A stretch of 50,561 bases of DNA from Solobacterium sp. (GTDB taxonomy: Bacteria > Bacillota_I > Bacilli_A > Erysipelotrichales > Erysipelotrichaceae), in contig JAILQT010000032.1 of assembly GCA_024698805.1 (NCBI GenBank), positions 1-50,561 on the forward strand, read 5' to 3'. This document shows positions 35,223 to 44,655 of this stretch, piece by piece (within the stretch, counting starts at the first letter, position 1; each line of letters opens with the position of its first letter). Below the pieces are notes generated by a model. The model searched no databases and was not told the DNA's origin. It saw only the letters and a list, made by a program, of their open reading frames with translations. The position numbers and the translations under genes are program-made.

Positions 35223-35939
35223 ATGGTTATTGCATTATTGACAGCTGCCGGCTCCGGCACAAGAATGGGACAGGATATTCCCAAGCAGTTCATTCATGTT
35301 GAAGAAAAGCCGGTCATCATCCACACGATGGAAGCTTTCCAGAACCACCCGATGGTAGACAAGATCGTCGTCGTTACGATCCCGTCCTGGATGGACGTTT
35401 TGCGTGCATATGCGAAACAGTTCAACATCACAAAGCTCGAATGGGTCGTTCCCGGCGGCGCTACAGGCCAGGAATCCATCTACAACGGCCTGAAGGCTCT
35501 GCGTGATGCAGGCTGCAGCGATGACGACATCGTCATGGTCCATGACGGAAACAGATGCCTCGTCAGCAGCGAGATCATCTCCAACAGCCTGGCAGTCTAC
35601 AGAAAGCACGGAAGCGCTGTCGCCGTCATCCCGTGTGTTGAGGCTGTATTCCGCTCCAACGACAGCGGCGAATCCTCTACGGTATCCATCCCCAGAGAGC
35701 AGCTGTGGAGGACACAGACACCGCATACCTATTCCCTCGGAAAACTTCTCTGGGCGCATGCACAGGCAAAGGAAAAGGGGATCGTGAATACGGCAGCTTC
35801 CTGCACGCTGATGCAGAAGCTCGGCGAGACAGTCTATTTCTCAAAGGGAAGCGAAGAGAACCTGAAGATCACGACAACGGATGACCTGATGATCTTCAAG
35901 GCCCTGCTGAATACAAAGAAAGAGAACTGGCTCAAATAA
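35223..35939 (+). CDS. IspD/TarI-like cytidylyltransferase
   Basis: 238 residues. The signature LLTAAGSGTRMGQDIPKQF matches IspD/TarI enzymes, which couple CTP to an alcohol phosphate to form a CDP-activated product. The usual VHDAARP motif reads VHDGNRC. WRTQTPHTYSL and the C-terminal KITTTDDLMIFKALL fit the family. Within a polysaccharide locus, next to an epimerase/dehydratase and LicD, it is more likely to make a CDP-alditol or similar donor than the isoprenoid precursor. AAGGAG precedes the ATG; its stop overlaps the next gene by one base (TAATG). Confidence 0.85.
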   Translation: MVIALLTAAGSGTRMGQDIPKQFIHVEEKPVIIHTMEAFQNHPMVDKIVVVTIPSWMDVLRAYAKQFNITKLEWVVPGGATGQESIYNGLKALRDAGCSDDDIVMVHDGNRCLVSSEIISNSLAVYRKHGSAVAVIPCVEAVFRSNDSGESSTVSIPREQLWRTQTPHTYSLGKLLWAHAQAKEKGIVNTAASCTLMQKLGETVYFSKGSEENLKITTTDDLMIFKALLNTKKENWLK

Positions 35940-36982
35940 TGAAGTATACACAACAATACTGGGAAGACGCTGATAAAGCGCTTTTAAGCATCCCTGATCC
36001 TGAAAAACTGTTTCATAAAACGATACTGATCACAGGCGGTACAGGCATGATCTGTTCCGCTGTGACAGAGATCCTCGTCAGACTGAACGAAAGGTTTGAC
36101 GCCGGCATCAATATCCTGATCGCAGTCAGGACCGAAGAGGAGATCGAGACAAGGTTCCCCGGTTTTCTTGCGGACAAAAAGCTGTCATTCGTGAAGTATG
36201 ACGCCACGAAGCCCGAGGCCCTTGACATCCATGCGGACTATATCATCCACGCTGCTTCCAATGCGCACCCGGCTGCGTATACCGCCGAACCGGTCGAGAC
36301 GATCCTCGGCAATGTGCTCGGTCTGAACACGCTGCTGTCCATGGCTGTCCGCAACGGCGTGCAGCGCCTGCTGTATTTCTCCAGTTCGGAGATCTACGGG
36401 GAAAAGAAGGAAGCCAGACCCTATGTCGAAAATGATTTCGGCTATGTCGATATCCTGAACCCGAGGGCCTGCTACCCGAGTTCCAAGCGCGCTGCGGAAA
36501 CGCTCTGTGTCGCTTACGGACAGGAATATGCGATCGATACGGTCATCGTCCGCCCCGGACATATTTACGGCCCGACGATCGGCGCATGGGATACGCGTGC
36601 ATCCGCACAGTTCTCCAGGGACGCTGCCGAAGGAAGGAACATCGTCATGAAGAGCGCCGGCGCACAGCTGCGTTCCTACTGCTATACAATGGACTGCGCA
36701 TCCGCGATCCTGACCGTCCTGCTTGAAGGTGAGAACGGAAACGCGTATAATATCTCGAATCCGCAGTCGATCTGCACGATCAGGGAGATCGCGGAAGCCC
36801 TGGCGGAAGCCGGCGGGACGGAAGTCGTATTTGAAAATCCTTCCGATCTCGAGAAAAAGGGATACAATATGATGTCGAATTCAGCCCTGGATTCAAAGAA
36901 ACTGGAATCCCTCGGCTGGAAGCCTGCGTTCGACCTGAAGGCGGGTGCGGAAAGGACCGTCCGGTATCTGAAGAATAACTGA
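35939..36982 (+). CDS. NAD-dependent epimerase/dehydratase (extended SDR)
   Basis: 347 residues. After ~28 residues comes the Rossmann motif ILITGGTGMICSAV (GGTGMI in place of the commoner GxTGxI), followed by FSSSEIYGE and the catalytic YPSSKRAAE (Tyr-xxx-Lys). VRPGHIYGP is also typical. The enzyme probably modifies a nucleotide-activated sugar or alditol, perhaps the CDP product of the preceding gene, with which it is coupled by a one-base overlap. Confidence 0.9.
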   Translation: MKYTQQYWEDADKALLSIPDPEKLFHKTILITGGTGMICSAVTEILVRLNERFDAGINILIAVRTEEEIETRFPGFLADKKLSFVKYDATKPEALDIHADYIIHAASNAHPAAYTAEPVETILGNVLGLNTLLSMAVRNGVQRLLYFSSSEIYGEKKEARPYVENDFGYVDILNPRACYPSSKRAAETLCVAYGQEYAIDTVIVRPGHIYGPTIGAWDTRASAQFSRDAAEGRNIVMKSAGAQLRSYCYTMDCASAILTVLLEGENGNAYNISNPQSICTIREIAEALAEAGGTEVVFENPSDLEKKGYNMMSNSALDSKKLESLGWKPAFDLKAGAERTVRYLKNN

Positions 36983-36997
36983 AGCTGAGAGAAATAA

Positions 36998-38455
36998 ATG
37001 GAGAAAAAACCGTCGATCAAGAAAAACTTTATCATGAACGCGATACTGACGATGTCGTCAGTAATTTTCCCGTTTATTTCATTCCGTTATGTATCCGGCA
37101 TCCTGGGGCCGGGAGGCACCGGCAAGGTAAGCTTCGCGGCATCCGTCATATCCTATTTCTGGATCATCGCATGTCTCGGCGTGCCGACCTACGGCATCCG
37201 TGCCGTAGCGAAAGCGAGGGATGACCGCGAGAAACTGACAAGGACGGTCCACGAACTGTTCTTTATCAGTATGATCATGACGATCATCGCCTATATCCTG
37301 CTGTTTATCGCCCTGGCGGTCGTGCCGAAATTCCAGCAGGAGAGGACACTGTTCCTGATCATAAGCCTGGAGATGATCCTGTATACGATCGGCATGGACT
37401 GGCTGTACAAGGGTCTGGAGAAATATACCTATATAACGATCCAGTCGATCCTGTGCAAGATCGTTGCGATCCTGCTGATGTTCCTGCTGATCAGGGAACA
37501 GAATGATTACCGGATCTACGGTTTCCTGACGATCTTCGCGGCAGGCGCATCGCATATCCTCTACTTCATCAATGCACACAGGTACATCGATATGAAGTGG
37601 GTCGGCAATTATGACCTGAAGCAGCATATGAAGCCTGTCTTCATCTTCTTTGCGATGTCCTGCGCAACGACGATCTACACGCATCTGGACAGCGTCATGC
37701 TGGGGTTCCTGGCAAGCGATACGGACGTCGGCTATTACGGGGCGGCGACCAAGATCAAGGCGATCATGGTCTCCGTGGTGACCTCGCTCGGCCATGTGCT
37801 GCTGCCGCGTGCGTCGTATTATATCCAGAACAATGATATGGTGCAGTTCCGGAGGATCTCCGAGAAGGCCCTGAATTTTGTCAGTATCATCTCGGTGCCG
37901 ATCTTCACCTACTTCATCCTGTACGCTTCCAGTTCGATCCTGTTCGTTTCAACCGCGGAATACCTGCCGGCTGTGCCCGCAATGCAGTGGATCATGCCGA
38001 CGCTCCTGTTCATCGGTCTGACGAATATCCTCGGCATCCAGATGCTCGTCCCCCTCGGCAGGGAAAAGGCAGTGCTGTATTCCGAGATCGCGGGGGCGAT
38101 CGTCGATATGGCGATCAACTGGCTCCTGATCCCGAAGTACAGGGCAGCCGGTGCTGCGATCGGCACGCTGATCGCGGAAGCGGTCGTCCTGCTTGTGCAG
38201 TATATCGCGCTCCGCGGGGAAGTTTCGCATATCCTGAAGCGGATCCACTGGCTGCTGATCTTTATCGCGACGGCAGCTGCGTGCGGCGCGTCGTTCTGGG
38301 TGATGAACCTGCATATGGGACCTTTTATGACACTGCTGGTATCAGCGATGATCTTCTTCAGCGTCTACGCTGCGATCCTGCTGATATTCAGAGAGAAGAT
38401 GGCATGGGAGATCGTGAACACCGTCTTCAGGAAACTGAAGCGCAGGCATGCATAA
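36998..38455 (+). CDS. Polysaccharide flippase (Wzx/MATE-like, MOP superfamily)
   Basis: 485 residues with about 14 membrane helices. The N-terminal FIMNAILTMSSVIFPFISFRYVSGILGPGGTGKVSFA is typical of Wzx transporters, which flip lipid-linked repeat units to the outer membrane face. Its presence alongside the ABC exporter suggests two export routes or two glycans. Followed 9 bases later by licD. Confidence 0.92.
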   Translation: MEKKPSIKKNFIMNAILTMSSVIFPFISFRYVSGILGPGGTGKVSFAASVISYFWIIACLGVPTYGIRAVAKARDDREKLTRTVHELFFISMIMTIIAYILLFIALAVVPKFQQERTLFLIISLEMILYTIGMDWLYKGLEKYTYITIQSILCKIVAILLMFLLIREQNDYRIYGFLTIFAAGASHILYFINAHRYIDMKWVGNYDLKQHMKPVFIFFAMSCATTIYTHLDSVMLGFLASDTDVGYYGAATKIKAIMVSVVTSLGHVLLPRASYYIQNNDMVQFRRISEKALNFVSIISVPIFTYFILYASSSILFVSTAEYLPAVPAMQWIMPTLLFIGLTNILGIQMLVPLGREKAVLYSEIAGAIVDMAINWLLIPKYRAAGAAIGTLIAEAVVLLVQYIALRGEVSHILKRIHWLLIFIATAAACGASFWVMNLHMGPFMTLLVSAMIFFSVYAAILLIFREKMAWEIVNTVFRKLKRRHA

Positions 38456-38464
38456 GGAGACATT

Positions 38465-39376
38465 ATGGGACTGCAGACATTTGATGTATTCAAAAAAATG
38501 AAAATGGATTCCTCTGACTATGTCGTGATCGAAGGCGAATCGCTGGAAAAGATGCAGAAGATCCTTCTGGACATAGCGCAGGATATCATAAAGGTATGCG
38601 ACGACAACGATATCACCTATTTCCTTTGCGGCGGCAGCTGCCTCGGCGCGATCCGTCATAAGGGGTTCATCCCGTGGGATGACGACATGGATATCGCCAT
38701 ACAGGGGGATGATTTCGAAAGGTTTACGGAAGCCTTCGCTAAAGCATATCCGGATAAGTACTGGATCCATACATGCCACAAGGAAGAATACGGCATGGCC
38801 ATGGCGAGGATCCGCCTGAAGGATTCCGTCTGCCGCGGCAAAGAGGATTTCGGCCTTGAAGACGAATGCGGCATCGGCGTCGATATCTTCATCGTTGAGA
38901 ACACTTTCGACAATAAGGTGCTGAGGAACCTGCACGGCGTTTTATGCATGGGCGCGGGGTTCATGCTGTCATGCCGGAATTTCTACAAGAGGAAGGATTT
39001 CTACAGGCAGCTGGAGAAAGAGAATCCCGAAGTGAAAAAGGCCTTCGAAACGAAGATCGCGATCGGGAAGCTGTTCAGCTTCATGTCCGTAAAACAGTGC
39101 GCGGAGCTGACGGACAGGATCTACGGGCTGTGCAAAAACAGCAGCTCGAAATATGTATCCATCCCTTCGGGAAGGAAACATTATTTCAAGGAGATGTATA
39201 AGCGTGCGGATCTCGGAAGCACGCAGAAAAAGAGATTTGAAGATAAAGAATGGTGCGTGCCCTTGAACTATGACGCATATCTCAAGGTCATGTACGGCAA
39301 CTACATGGAGCTTCCGAAAGAAGAAGACAGGGAATCCCATATCGTTATGGAACTGAAGTTCCCGGAAGAAAAGTAA
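38465..39376 (+). CDS. LicD family phosphotransferase
   Basis: 303 residues. The core motif GGSCLGAIRHKGFIPWDDDMDIAI (about residues 58-81) matches LicD proteins, which transfer phosphocholine or related phospho-groups from a CDP donor onto sugars. The GGSCLG...DDDMD segment holds the probable nucleotide and metal site. Together with the IspD-like enzyme and epimerase upstream it suggests decoration of the repeat unit in the cytoplasm. No choline uptake or kinase genes (licA, licB) are near, so choline itself is not shown. AAGGAG lies just upstream. Confidence 0.9.
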   Translation: MGLQTFDVFKKMKMDSSDYVVIEGESLEKMQKILLDIAQDIIKVCDDNDITYFLCGGSCLGAIRHKGFIPWDDDMDIAIQGDDFERFTEAFAKAYPDKYWIHTCHKEEYGMAMARIRLKDSVCRGKEDFGLEDECGIGVDIFIVENTFDNKVLRNLHGVLCMGAGFMLSCRNFYKRKDFYRQLEKENPEVKKAFETKIAIGKLFSFMSVKQCAELTDRIYGLCKNSSSKYVSIPSGRKHYFKEMYKRADLGSTQKKRFEDKEWCVPLNYDAYLKVMYGNYMELPKEEDRESHIVMELKFPEEK

Positions 39377-39394
39377 ATACCTGCGGGTGAAAGA

Positions 39395-40729
39395 ATGATA
39401 TATCTGCTGAACGCATTTCTGATACTGATGTTTTTTGTCAGTTTTTATCTGAATGATAAAGACATTCTTTCGCCTGCTTTTCTTTTTTCCACCGCATTCC
39501 TGTTCTCTTCCATGTGGGCGGTATTATACGCGGGGCGATGGGAACTCGGCCTGCATATGAACACGTTCTTTGTGATCGCGTTCGGCGTGTTTGAATTCAC
39601 GGCTGTCTGCGCGCTGGTCCGTTACCTGATGCGGAAAAGGTATTCCTCCGATCCCATGCACAATTTCATGCGCCAGGAAGAGAGGGAGATCCCGGTCATC
39701 CTGCAGGTGCTGTTCCTGCTGTTTACGATGTTCATCGCATTCTACACAGCCCGCATCCTGACAAGGTGGGCAGGCGTCAGGCTCCTGCACTTCATCGAGG
39801 CAGGCAAGCGGTATGACCGTCTGAAATTCGATTCCCATGTAACGTTCAGGCTTCCCGGGTGGCTCTCCACCGCGAGGCTCATACCGGATGCCGGCTGTTA
39901 CTGGTTCATGTACAGCATGATGGACGATATCGTCCTGAAGCGGAAGGTGCGTCCCCTGAAGGTGCTGATCGTATTCGTCTGCATGTTCAACAGCCTGCTG
40001 ATCGGCAGCCGGACCAACGTGATCAACCTGGTCATGGCAATGATCTTCTTCGGCCTGAATGCCTACCAGAAGAAACGGGGCTCCGTCAATGTGCTGACGC
40101 CGAAGACCCTGGCGCTGATCCTGCTGATCGTCGGCTTCATCCTCGGCACGTTCCAGCTCAGCGCAGTGCTCCTGCAGCGCAGCACATCCAAGTCCTTCAT
40201 GGATTACCTGGCTATGTATCTCGGCGCGGAGATCAAGAACCTGGACCTGTTCCTGCAGGGGAAACGGCCTGTGTCCGAGATCTGGGGATCGCAGACCTTC
40301 CGGCCGCTCGTGCAGTCGTTCGGCAAGCGGCTGGGCCTGAAAGACACGACCTATACGCTGACGCTGCCGTACCGGAGCGTGAACGGCTTCAACCTCGGCA
40401 ACGTATATACGGTCTTCTATCCGTTCATCTATGATTTCGGGTATACCGGCTTCGTGCTCTGTACGGCGCTGATGGCATTCCTGTCGCAGATGATCTATGA
40501 GATATCCAGAAGGACAGACGGGATCATCGGAAAAGTATTCACCCTGCTGTACGGAGGTGCCTTCGGCGCGATCGTATTCTCATTCTTCTCGAATAAATTC
40601 TTTGAGAATATCATCACGATCGGCTTCGCGAAGAGGGTGGTCATCTGGATCGGGTTTGAGATCCTCTTCAACCATATGATCCGTGAAAAACGTCAGAAGG
40701 AGATGCTGCAGGTACTGACGCTGCAGTAA
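39395..40729 (+). CDS. Oligosaccharide repeat-unit polymerase (Wzy-like)
   Basis: 444 residues, about ten to twelve helices. Segments such as LLIGSRTNVINLVMAMIF and a long loop before NGFNLGNVYTVFYPFIYDFGYTGFVL match the subgroup of Wzy proteins often called oligosaccharide repeat-unit polymerases. It likely joins flipped repeat units on the outer face. It is the second polymerase-like gene of the locus and the last, followed by a hairpin. Confidence 0.85.
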   Translation: MIYLLNAFLILMFFVSFYLNDKDILSPAFLFSTAFLFSSMWAVLYAGRWELGLHMNTFFVIAFGVFEFTAVCALVRYLMRKRYSSDPMHNFMRQEEREIPVILQVLFLLFTMFIAFYTARILTRWAGVRLLHFIEAGKRYDRLKFDSHVTFRLPGWLSTARLIPDAGCYWFMYSMMDDIVLKRKVRPLKVLIVFVCMFNSLLIGSRTNVINLVMAMIFFGLNAYQKKRGSVNVLTPKTLALILLIVGFILGTFQLSAVLLQRSTSKSFMDYLAMYLGAEIKNLDLFLQGKRPVSEIWGSQTFRPLVQSFGKRLGLKDTTYTLTLPYRSVNGFNLGNVYTVFYPFIYDFGYTGFVLCTALMAFLSQMIYEISRRTDGIIGKVFTLLYGGAFGAIVFSFFSNKFFENIITIGFAKRVVIWIGFEILFNHMIREKRQKEMLQVLTLQ

Positions 40730-40745
40730 CGATAACGAAACAGAC

Positions 40746-40769
40746 CGGCGGTGGGATCCACCGCCGTTT
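40746..40769 (+). terminator. Probable terminator of the polysaccharide locus
   Basis: CGGCGGTGG (40746-40754) and CCACCGCCG (40758-40766) with a GAT loop. Only three T's follow, so termination may be partial or the hairpin may protect the mRNA 3' end. Confidence 0.6.
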
Positions 40770-40846
40770 ATACTTTCTGAAAAAAATCCGGAATTGTCTG
40801 TAAGATGTGCATACCTGCTTCGTCTTATATACGGAAAGGGTCAGAG

Positions 40847-41344
40847 ATGGACGAGTTCGAAAAGATATACAGGGAATATTTCACGGATGTGTACCGCTAT
40901 ATGATCGTACTGGCAGGGAACGCGGAACTGGCAGAAGAGATCACTGCGGAAACATTCTTTCGTGCGCTCCGCTCCATGGACTCCTTCCGCTCGCAGAGTT
41001 CCCTGCGGGTATGGCTCTGCCAGATCGCAAAGAATATCTACTATGACGAAAAGCGGAAGCAGAGACATATCGCCCAGGTGGACGAAGACGATCTTTACAG
41101 GATCAGGGACAGCAGGCCGGACGGTGAAGCCATGACACTGCTCAGGGATGAGACTCGGAGGATGCTGGAAGAAGCGGAAAAACTCAGGGAACCGTACAGG
41201 ACGGTCCTCCTGATGAAGCTCATCGGTGAAAAGGGCTATCCGCAGATCGCGGCATATTACCGGAAGACCCCCAACTGGGCGTACGTGACCTACCACAGGG
41301 CCAGGAAGATGATTCAGGAGGCTATGAAAGACTATGAAGAATGA
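40847..41344 (+). CDS. ECF-type RNA polymerase sigma factor
   Basis: 165 residues. Region 2 (about 2-75: FEKIYREYFTDVYRYMIVLAGNAELAEEITAETFFRALR, then LRVWLCQIAKNIYYDEKRK) and region 4 (about 105-160: YRTVLLMKLIGEKGYPQIAAYYRKTPNWAYVTYHRARKMIQ) are clear, with no region 1 or 3. It directs RNA polymerase to a small set of promoters, often for envelope stress. The start at 40847 follows AAAGG; the frame is open further up to 40805 without conservation. It overlaps the anti-sigma gene by 11 bases. Confidence 0.92.
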   Translation: MDEFEKIYREYFTDVYRYMIVLAGNAELAEEITAETFFRALRSMDSFRSQSSLRVWLCQIAKNIYYDEKRKQRHIAQVDEDDLYRIRDSRPDGEAMTLLRDETRRMLEEAEKLREPYRTVLLMKLIGEKGYPQIAAYYRKTPNWAYVTYHRARKMIQEAMKDYEE

Positions 41345-42209
41345 ATGCAGCGTCGTACAGGACCTTCTGCCGCTCTACGCGGAGAAGCTGACATCGGAAG
41401 ATACGAATGAATTTATTGAGGAACATCTGGCAGGATGCGAAGAATGTTCGCACGTGCTGAAAGGACTGCAGGCTGACGTGCCGCAGATACAGGAAGAGGA
41501 ACTGCCGCTGAAGCAGCTTTCGGCTGTCTATAAGAAAAACAGGCTGGAAACGGTGCTCTGCGCGGTGTTCATCGTTATGAGCATTGCGATCTCCGTGTTC
41601 TCATGGATCACAGCACCGCAGTACCTTGCCCTGAAGGATGCGGTCGCTTATATCGATGCGAAGGAGGGCGCGGATACCGTCACGGTCGGTCTTAAGGAAA
41701 ACATCAGGCACTTCACATGTGAAGAATATACGGATCCGGACGGAATCGCTTCAGCGGATATCGTCTGCTGGACGTCGGTGCTCGATCAGATGTGGCCGGA
41801 ATATCACGAATCCTATATAACCGTAAAAGCAGACACTGTCTGGTACTGCGAAAGTTTTACAGACGCCGCGAATGACATCCTGATCTGGGGATCAAGTGAT
41901 TCCGCCAGGACATCATTGCGCCGGCTGACACTGAACTATTACCTGCTCCTGTCCCTGGCACTGAGTGCTGTGACAGCCGTGATATGGTTCATCTTCAGAA
42001 AGAAGGATGCGGGCACGGTCCTGTTCCGGATCATGCTGGCGCCGCTTTCCTGGCTGATCGCGAACCTGGTAGTTGAGAGGGGCCTCGGCAGCGCTACCTT
42101 CAGCGTCATGCGCGACTTCACGCTCATCTGCCTGCTGGCAGTTTCACTGTACATAAGCCTGTTCCTGCTGCACCGGAAATACCTGGAAAAGAAAGCTGTG
42201 GTAAACTGA
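41334..42209 (+). CDS. Membrane anti-sigma factor with zinc-finger N-terminus
   Basis: 291 residues. The N-terminus holds a zf-HC2-like motif with Cys5, His31, Cys35 and Cys38 (HLAGCEEC), typical of zinc-binding anti-sigma domains. A first membrane helix lies at ~73-92, an extracytoplasmic domain at ~95-200, then about three helices. The large outer domain may sense an envelope signal. The 11-base overlap with the sigma gene supports a sigma/anti-sigma pair. Confidence 0.85.
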   Translation: MKNECSVVQDLLPLYAEKLTSEDTNEFIEEHLAGCEECSHVLKGLQADVPQIQEEELPLKQLSAVYKKNRLETVLCAVFIVMSIAISVFSWITAPQYLALKDAVAYIDAKEGADTVTVGLKENIRHFTCEEYTDPDGIASADIVCWTSVLDQMWPEYHESYITVKADTVWYCESFTDAANDILIWGSSDSARTSLRRLTLNYYLLLSLALSAVTAVIWFIFRKKDAGTVLFRIMLAPLSWLIANLVVERGLGSATFSVMRDFTLICLLAVSLYISLFLLHRKYLEKKAVVN

Positions 42210-42226
42210 GACCGGAGGGTCAGCGT

Positions 42227-43498
42227 ATGGATTTCCTGAAAACAGCAGAAGAATACGAAGAATATATCATTTCCTGCAGAAGGCATCTGCACCGGCATCC
42301 GGAGCTCTCATGCATGGAGGACAGCACTGTTCGGTATATCTGTGAGCAGCTGGATCACATGGGCATCCCGTATGCGGATGTGCCGGAAGGCGGCATATTC
42401 GCCTGGATCGGCAGTGACACAAAAGGGAAGACGATCCTTCTGCGTGCCGATATCGATGCCCTTCCGATCCGGGAATCGCCGGTCAACGCGGGCGGGTTCC
42501 CGAAATCTGCCGTGTCGGAAACGGACGGTGTTTCCCATGCCTGCGGTCATGACTGCCATACAGCTGTCCTGCTGGGTGCCGCAAAAGTCCTGAAACAGAT
42601 CGAAGGGGAACTCCCCGGCCGGGTGCTGCTGATGTTCGAAAGGGGCGAAGAGGGAAGCGCATGTCTCAGCGCGCTGCTGCGGTATGCACAGGATCAAGCG
42701 TTTCACATTGACAGCTGCTTTGCATGGCACGTGGATCCCGCCCTGGATACAGGGGAGGTCGGATACAGGAAAGGCTATATCATGGCCGGCTTCATGGGCT
42801 TTGAAGCGAAGATCACCGGCAGGGAAGCACACGGCTCGCAGCCGGAAAGGGGCCGTAATCCGATCGACGCATTCACGGCGTACTACCATTACCTGCAGTC
42901 GCTGCGCATGACATATGCCAATCCCTATGAACCGATGGTCTTCTCGATCGGGACGGTGCATGCGGGTGAGGCATACAATATCATCCCGGCTGAACTGACG
43001 TTCAGCGGAAGCTTCCGATTCTTTGAATTCGCAGATGCGGTGCGCATCCGGGAAAAGATGGAGGAAGGACTGCGTTCCGTATGCGCGATGTATGACTGCA
43101 CGGGGAAGATCGAATTCGACGGTCCTTCCGGCGGCGTATACAACGAACCGGCATATGCAGATCTTGCAAGAGAAGCAGTCAGTGACCTCCTGCATCATGA
43201 CGTCACGGAGATCCTGCCGATGATGAGCAGCGAGAGCTTCGCTTTGACTTCGGCGATATGGCCGGGCGTTTTCCTCCGGCTGGGCGTACGGAACGAAGCG
43301 CTTGGAAAGACTGCGCTGAATCATTCCGAATTCCAGGATCCGGACGAAGCTGCGCTGAAATACGGCTGCGCGCTGATGTGTGCCTGTGCATGGCGTTTCC
43401 TTACTTCCGGCATAAAGATCCCGGAACGTCCGCATACCGGTGATATCCGGCATTTCGTTGAACTGTACCAGCCCGCAGGACTGAAATACTTTGACTGA
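42227..43498 (+). CDS. M20-family amidohydrolase/carboxypeptidase
   Basis: 423 residues. RRHLHRHPELS near the N-terminus, LLRADIDALPI, the metal-binding HACGHDCHTA, and FERGEEGS with its glutamates, plus the dimerisation domain around GREAHGSQPERGRNPID, match the M20D amidohydrolase group (hippurate, N-acyl amino acid or N-acetyl-diaminopimelate hydrolases). The exact substrate is not readable. Probably cytoplasmic: no signal peptide. It follows the anti-sigma gene by 17 bases with CGGAGGGT upstream and may be in the same transcript. A bidirectional terminator follows. Confidence 0.88.
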   Translation: MDFLKTAEEYEEYIISCRRHLHRHPELSCMEDSTVRYICEQLDHMGIPYADVPEGGIFAWIGSDTKGKTILLRADIDALPIRESPVNAGGFPKSAVSETDGVSHACGHDCHTAVLLGAAKVLKQIEGELPGRVLLMFERGEEGSACLSALLRYAQDQAFHIDSCFAWHVDPALDTGEVGYRKGYIMAGFMGFEAKITGREAHGSQPERGRNPIDAFTAYYHYLQSLRMTYANPYEPMVFSIGTVHAGEAYNIIPAELTFSGSFRFFEFADAVRIREKMEEGLRSVCAMYDCTGKIEFDGPSGGVYNEPAYADLAREAVSDLLHHDVTEILPMMSSESFALTSAIWPGVFLRLGVRNEALGKTALNHSEFQDPDEAALKYGCALMCACAWRFLTSGIKIPERPHTGDIRHFVELYQPAGLKYFD

Positions 43499-43516
43499 AC
43501 CAGGATCATACAGACG

Positions 43517-43560
43517 ACAAAAAAAACGGTATCAGGCAGATCGGCCCGGTACCGTTTCTT
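43517..43560. terminator. Bidirectional terminator between convergent genes
   Basis: AAACGGTA (43524-43531) pairs with TACCGTTT (43550-43557) around an 18-base loop. A run of eight A's (43519-43526) serves the minus strand and TTTCTT the plus strand. It separates the M20 gene from the minus-strand LicD gene. Confidence 0.75.
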
Positions 43561-43569
43561 ATGGAGGGA

Positions 43570-44484
43570 TCAGTTCGGCTGCTTTCCTTCGCCGAGGGAT
43601 CCTTTTACGGGATCGATGACATATTCCCTTCCGTCACCGAAATCCAGATAGATGAAATTGATATGGTATCTTTCCGCTTCCGGCGGGTACGTCATATAGT
43701 CGCCGTACATATCCGTCAGCAGCTTGTCGTAATTGTTCGGGACAGGGACTTTCATGTCCTCATAATCCATATATTTTACCGGGAAGAAATCCGACTCCTG
43801 ATAGATATACGGATCGTATGTGCAGTAGAATCCGAACCGGTCTCCCTTATTGGAGTTTTCGATCAGTTTCCTGGCTTCGTCAATGACGTCTGCCCACGGT
43901 CTTTCACTGTGCTTATAGGCAGCCTGCGCCTTTCTCTCCTTCAGCAGCTCTTTTGCCCTGCCTTTGATGGACCTGTCCCCTGACACCCATTTCAGCTTGA
44001 GGGGCTTGTATTCGTTGCGCAGTTTTTTCATCTTGTCATACATATCCTGCAGTTCTTTTTCGTCATCCGGAAGCTGCTCGATGATGAATATATCGAGCAT
44101 GACGGCGCTGTACCACGGTTTTCCGTTTTTCCTGCTGCGCCAGTTCTGCACGTCTTTATAACTCTGGATGCGCGTATTCTTCTGGAAGACCCTGCCGAAT
44201 ACCTTGTCCTGTCTTTCGTCATCGCTGTACGCGTCGCAGAACATGCATTCATCGCCCCATTCCTCTGCGGGGACTTTACAGAGCTTCAGATAGTCTTCCC
44301 TCATCATGATGACATCGATATCGTCATCCCACGGGATGAATCCCTTATGCCGCACCGTACCGATCAGGGAACCGTAAGCGATCCAGTACTGCAGTTCATA
44401 TTTCCTGCAGATCTCATCGAGTTTCTTCAGGTTTTTCAGATTGCACAGCTGCACTTCACGCAGCACGTCTTTTTCTTTGATCAT
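43570..44484 (-). CDS. Second LicD family phosphotransferase
   Basis: 304 residues. Contains GSLIGTVRHKGFIPWDDDIDVIMM, the LicD core, but is otherwise clearly different from the LicD at 38465 and may use a different acceptor. Start at 44484 chosen because AAAGGTGA precedes it. A weak minus-strand promoter may be TTTCAA (44535-44530) and TACCAT (44512-44507) with a 17-base spacer. It is transcribed away from the large CW-repeat gene. Confidence 0.88.
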   Translation of the reverse strand: MIKEKDVLREVQLCNLKNLKKLDEICRKYELQYWIAYGSLIGTVRHKGFIPWDDDIDVIMMREDYLKLCKVPAEEWGDECMFCDAYSDDERQDKVFGRVFQKNTRIQSYKDVQNWRSRKNGKPWYSAVMLDIFIIEQLPDDEKELQDMYDKMKKLRNEYKPLKLKWVSGDRSIKGRAKELLKERKAQAAYKHSERPWADVIDEARKLIENSNKGDRFGFYCTYDPYIYQESDFFPVKYMDYEDMKVPVPNNYDKLLTDMYGDYMTYPPEAERYHINFIYLDFGDGREYVIDPVKGSLGEGKQPN

Positions 44485-44602
44485 AACTGTCACCTTTTCC
44501 CACAAAATGGTACAACACAATGCGAAGTTTTGAAAGTGGATGTATATGCGTGCAATTCGTATGCGGCTGTTGTGAATTCATTTTCCCCTGTTATCAACAG
44601 CG

Positions 44603-44631
44603 TTGAAAAATACATTGCAATACGCTAAAAT
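44603..44631 (+). promoter_or_regulatory. Promoter of the 1271-residue CW-repeat gene
   Basis: TTGAAA (44603-44608), a 17-base spacer, TAAAAT (44626-44631). A small inverted repeat CTGTT-ATC-AACAG (44588-44600) abuts the -35 box and could be an operator. AGGAGT lies 5 bases before the ATG. Confidence 0.65.
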
Positions 44632-44655
44632 CTTTATTACTTTCAGGAGTGCGGA

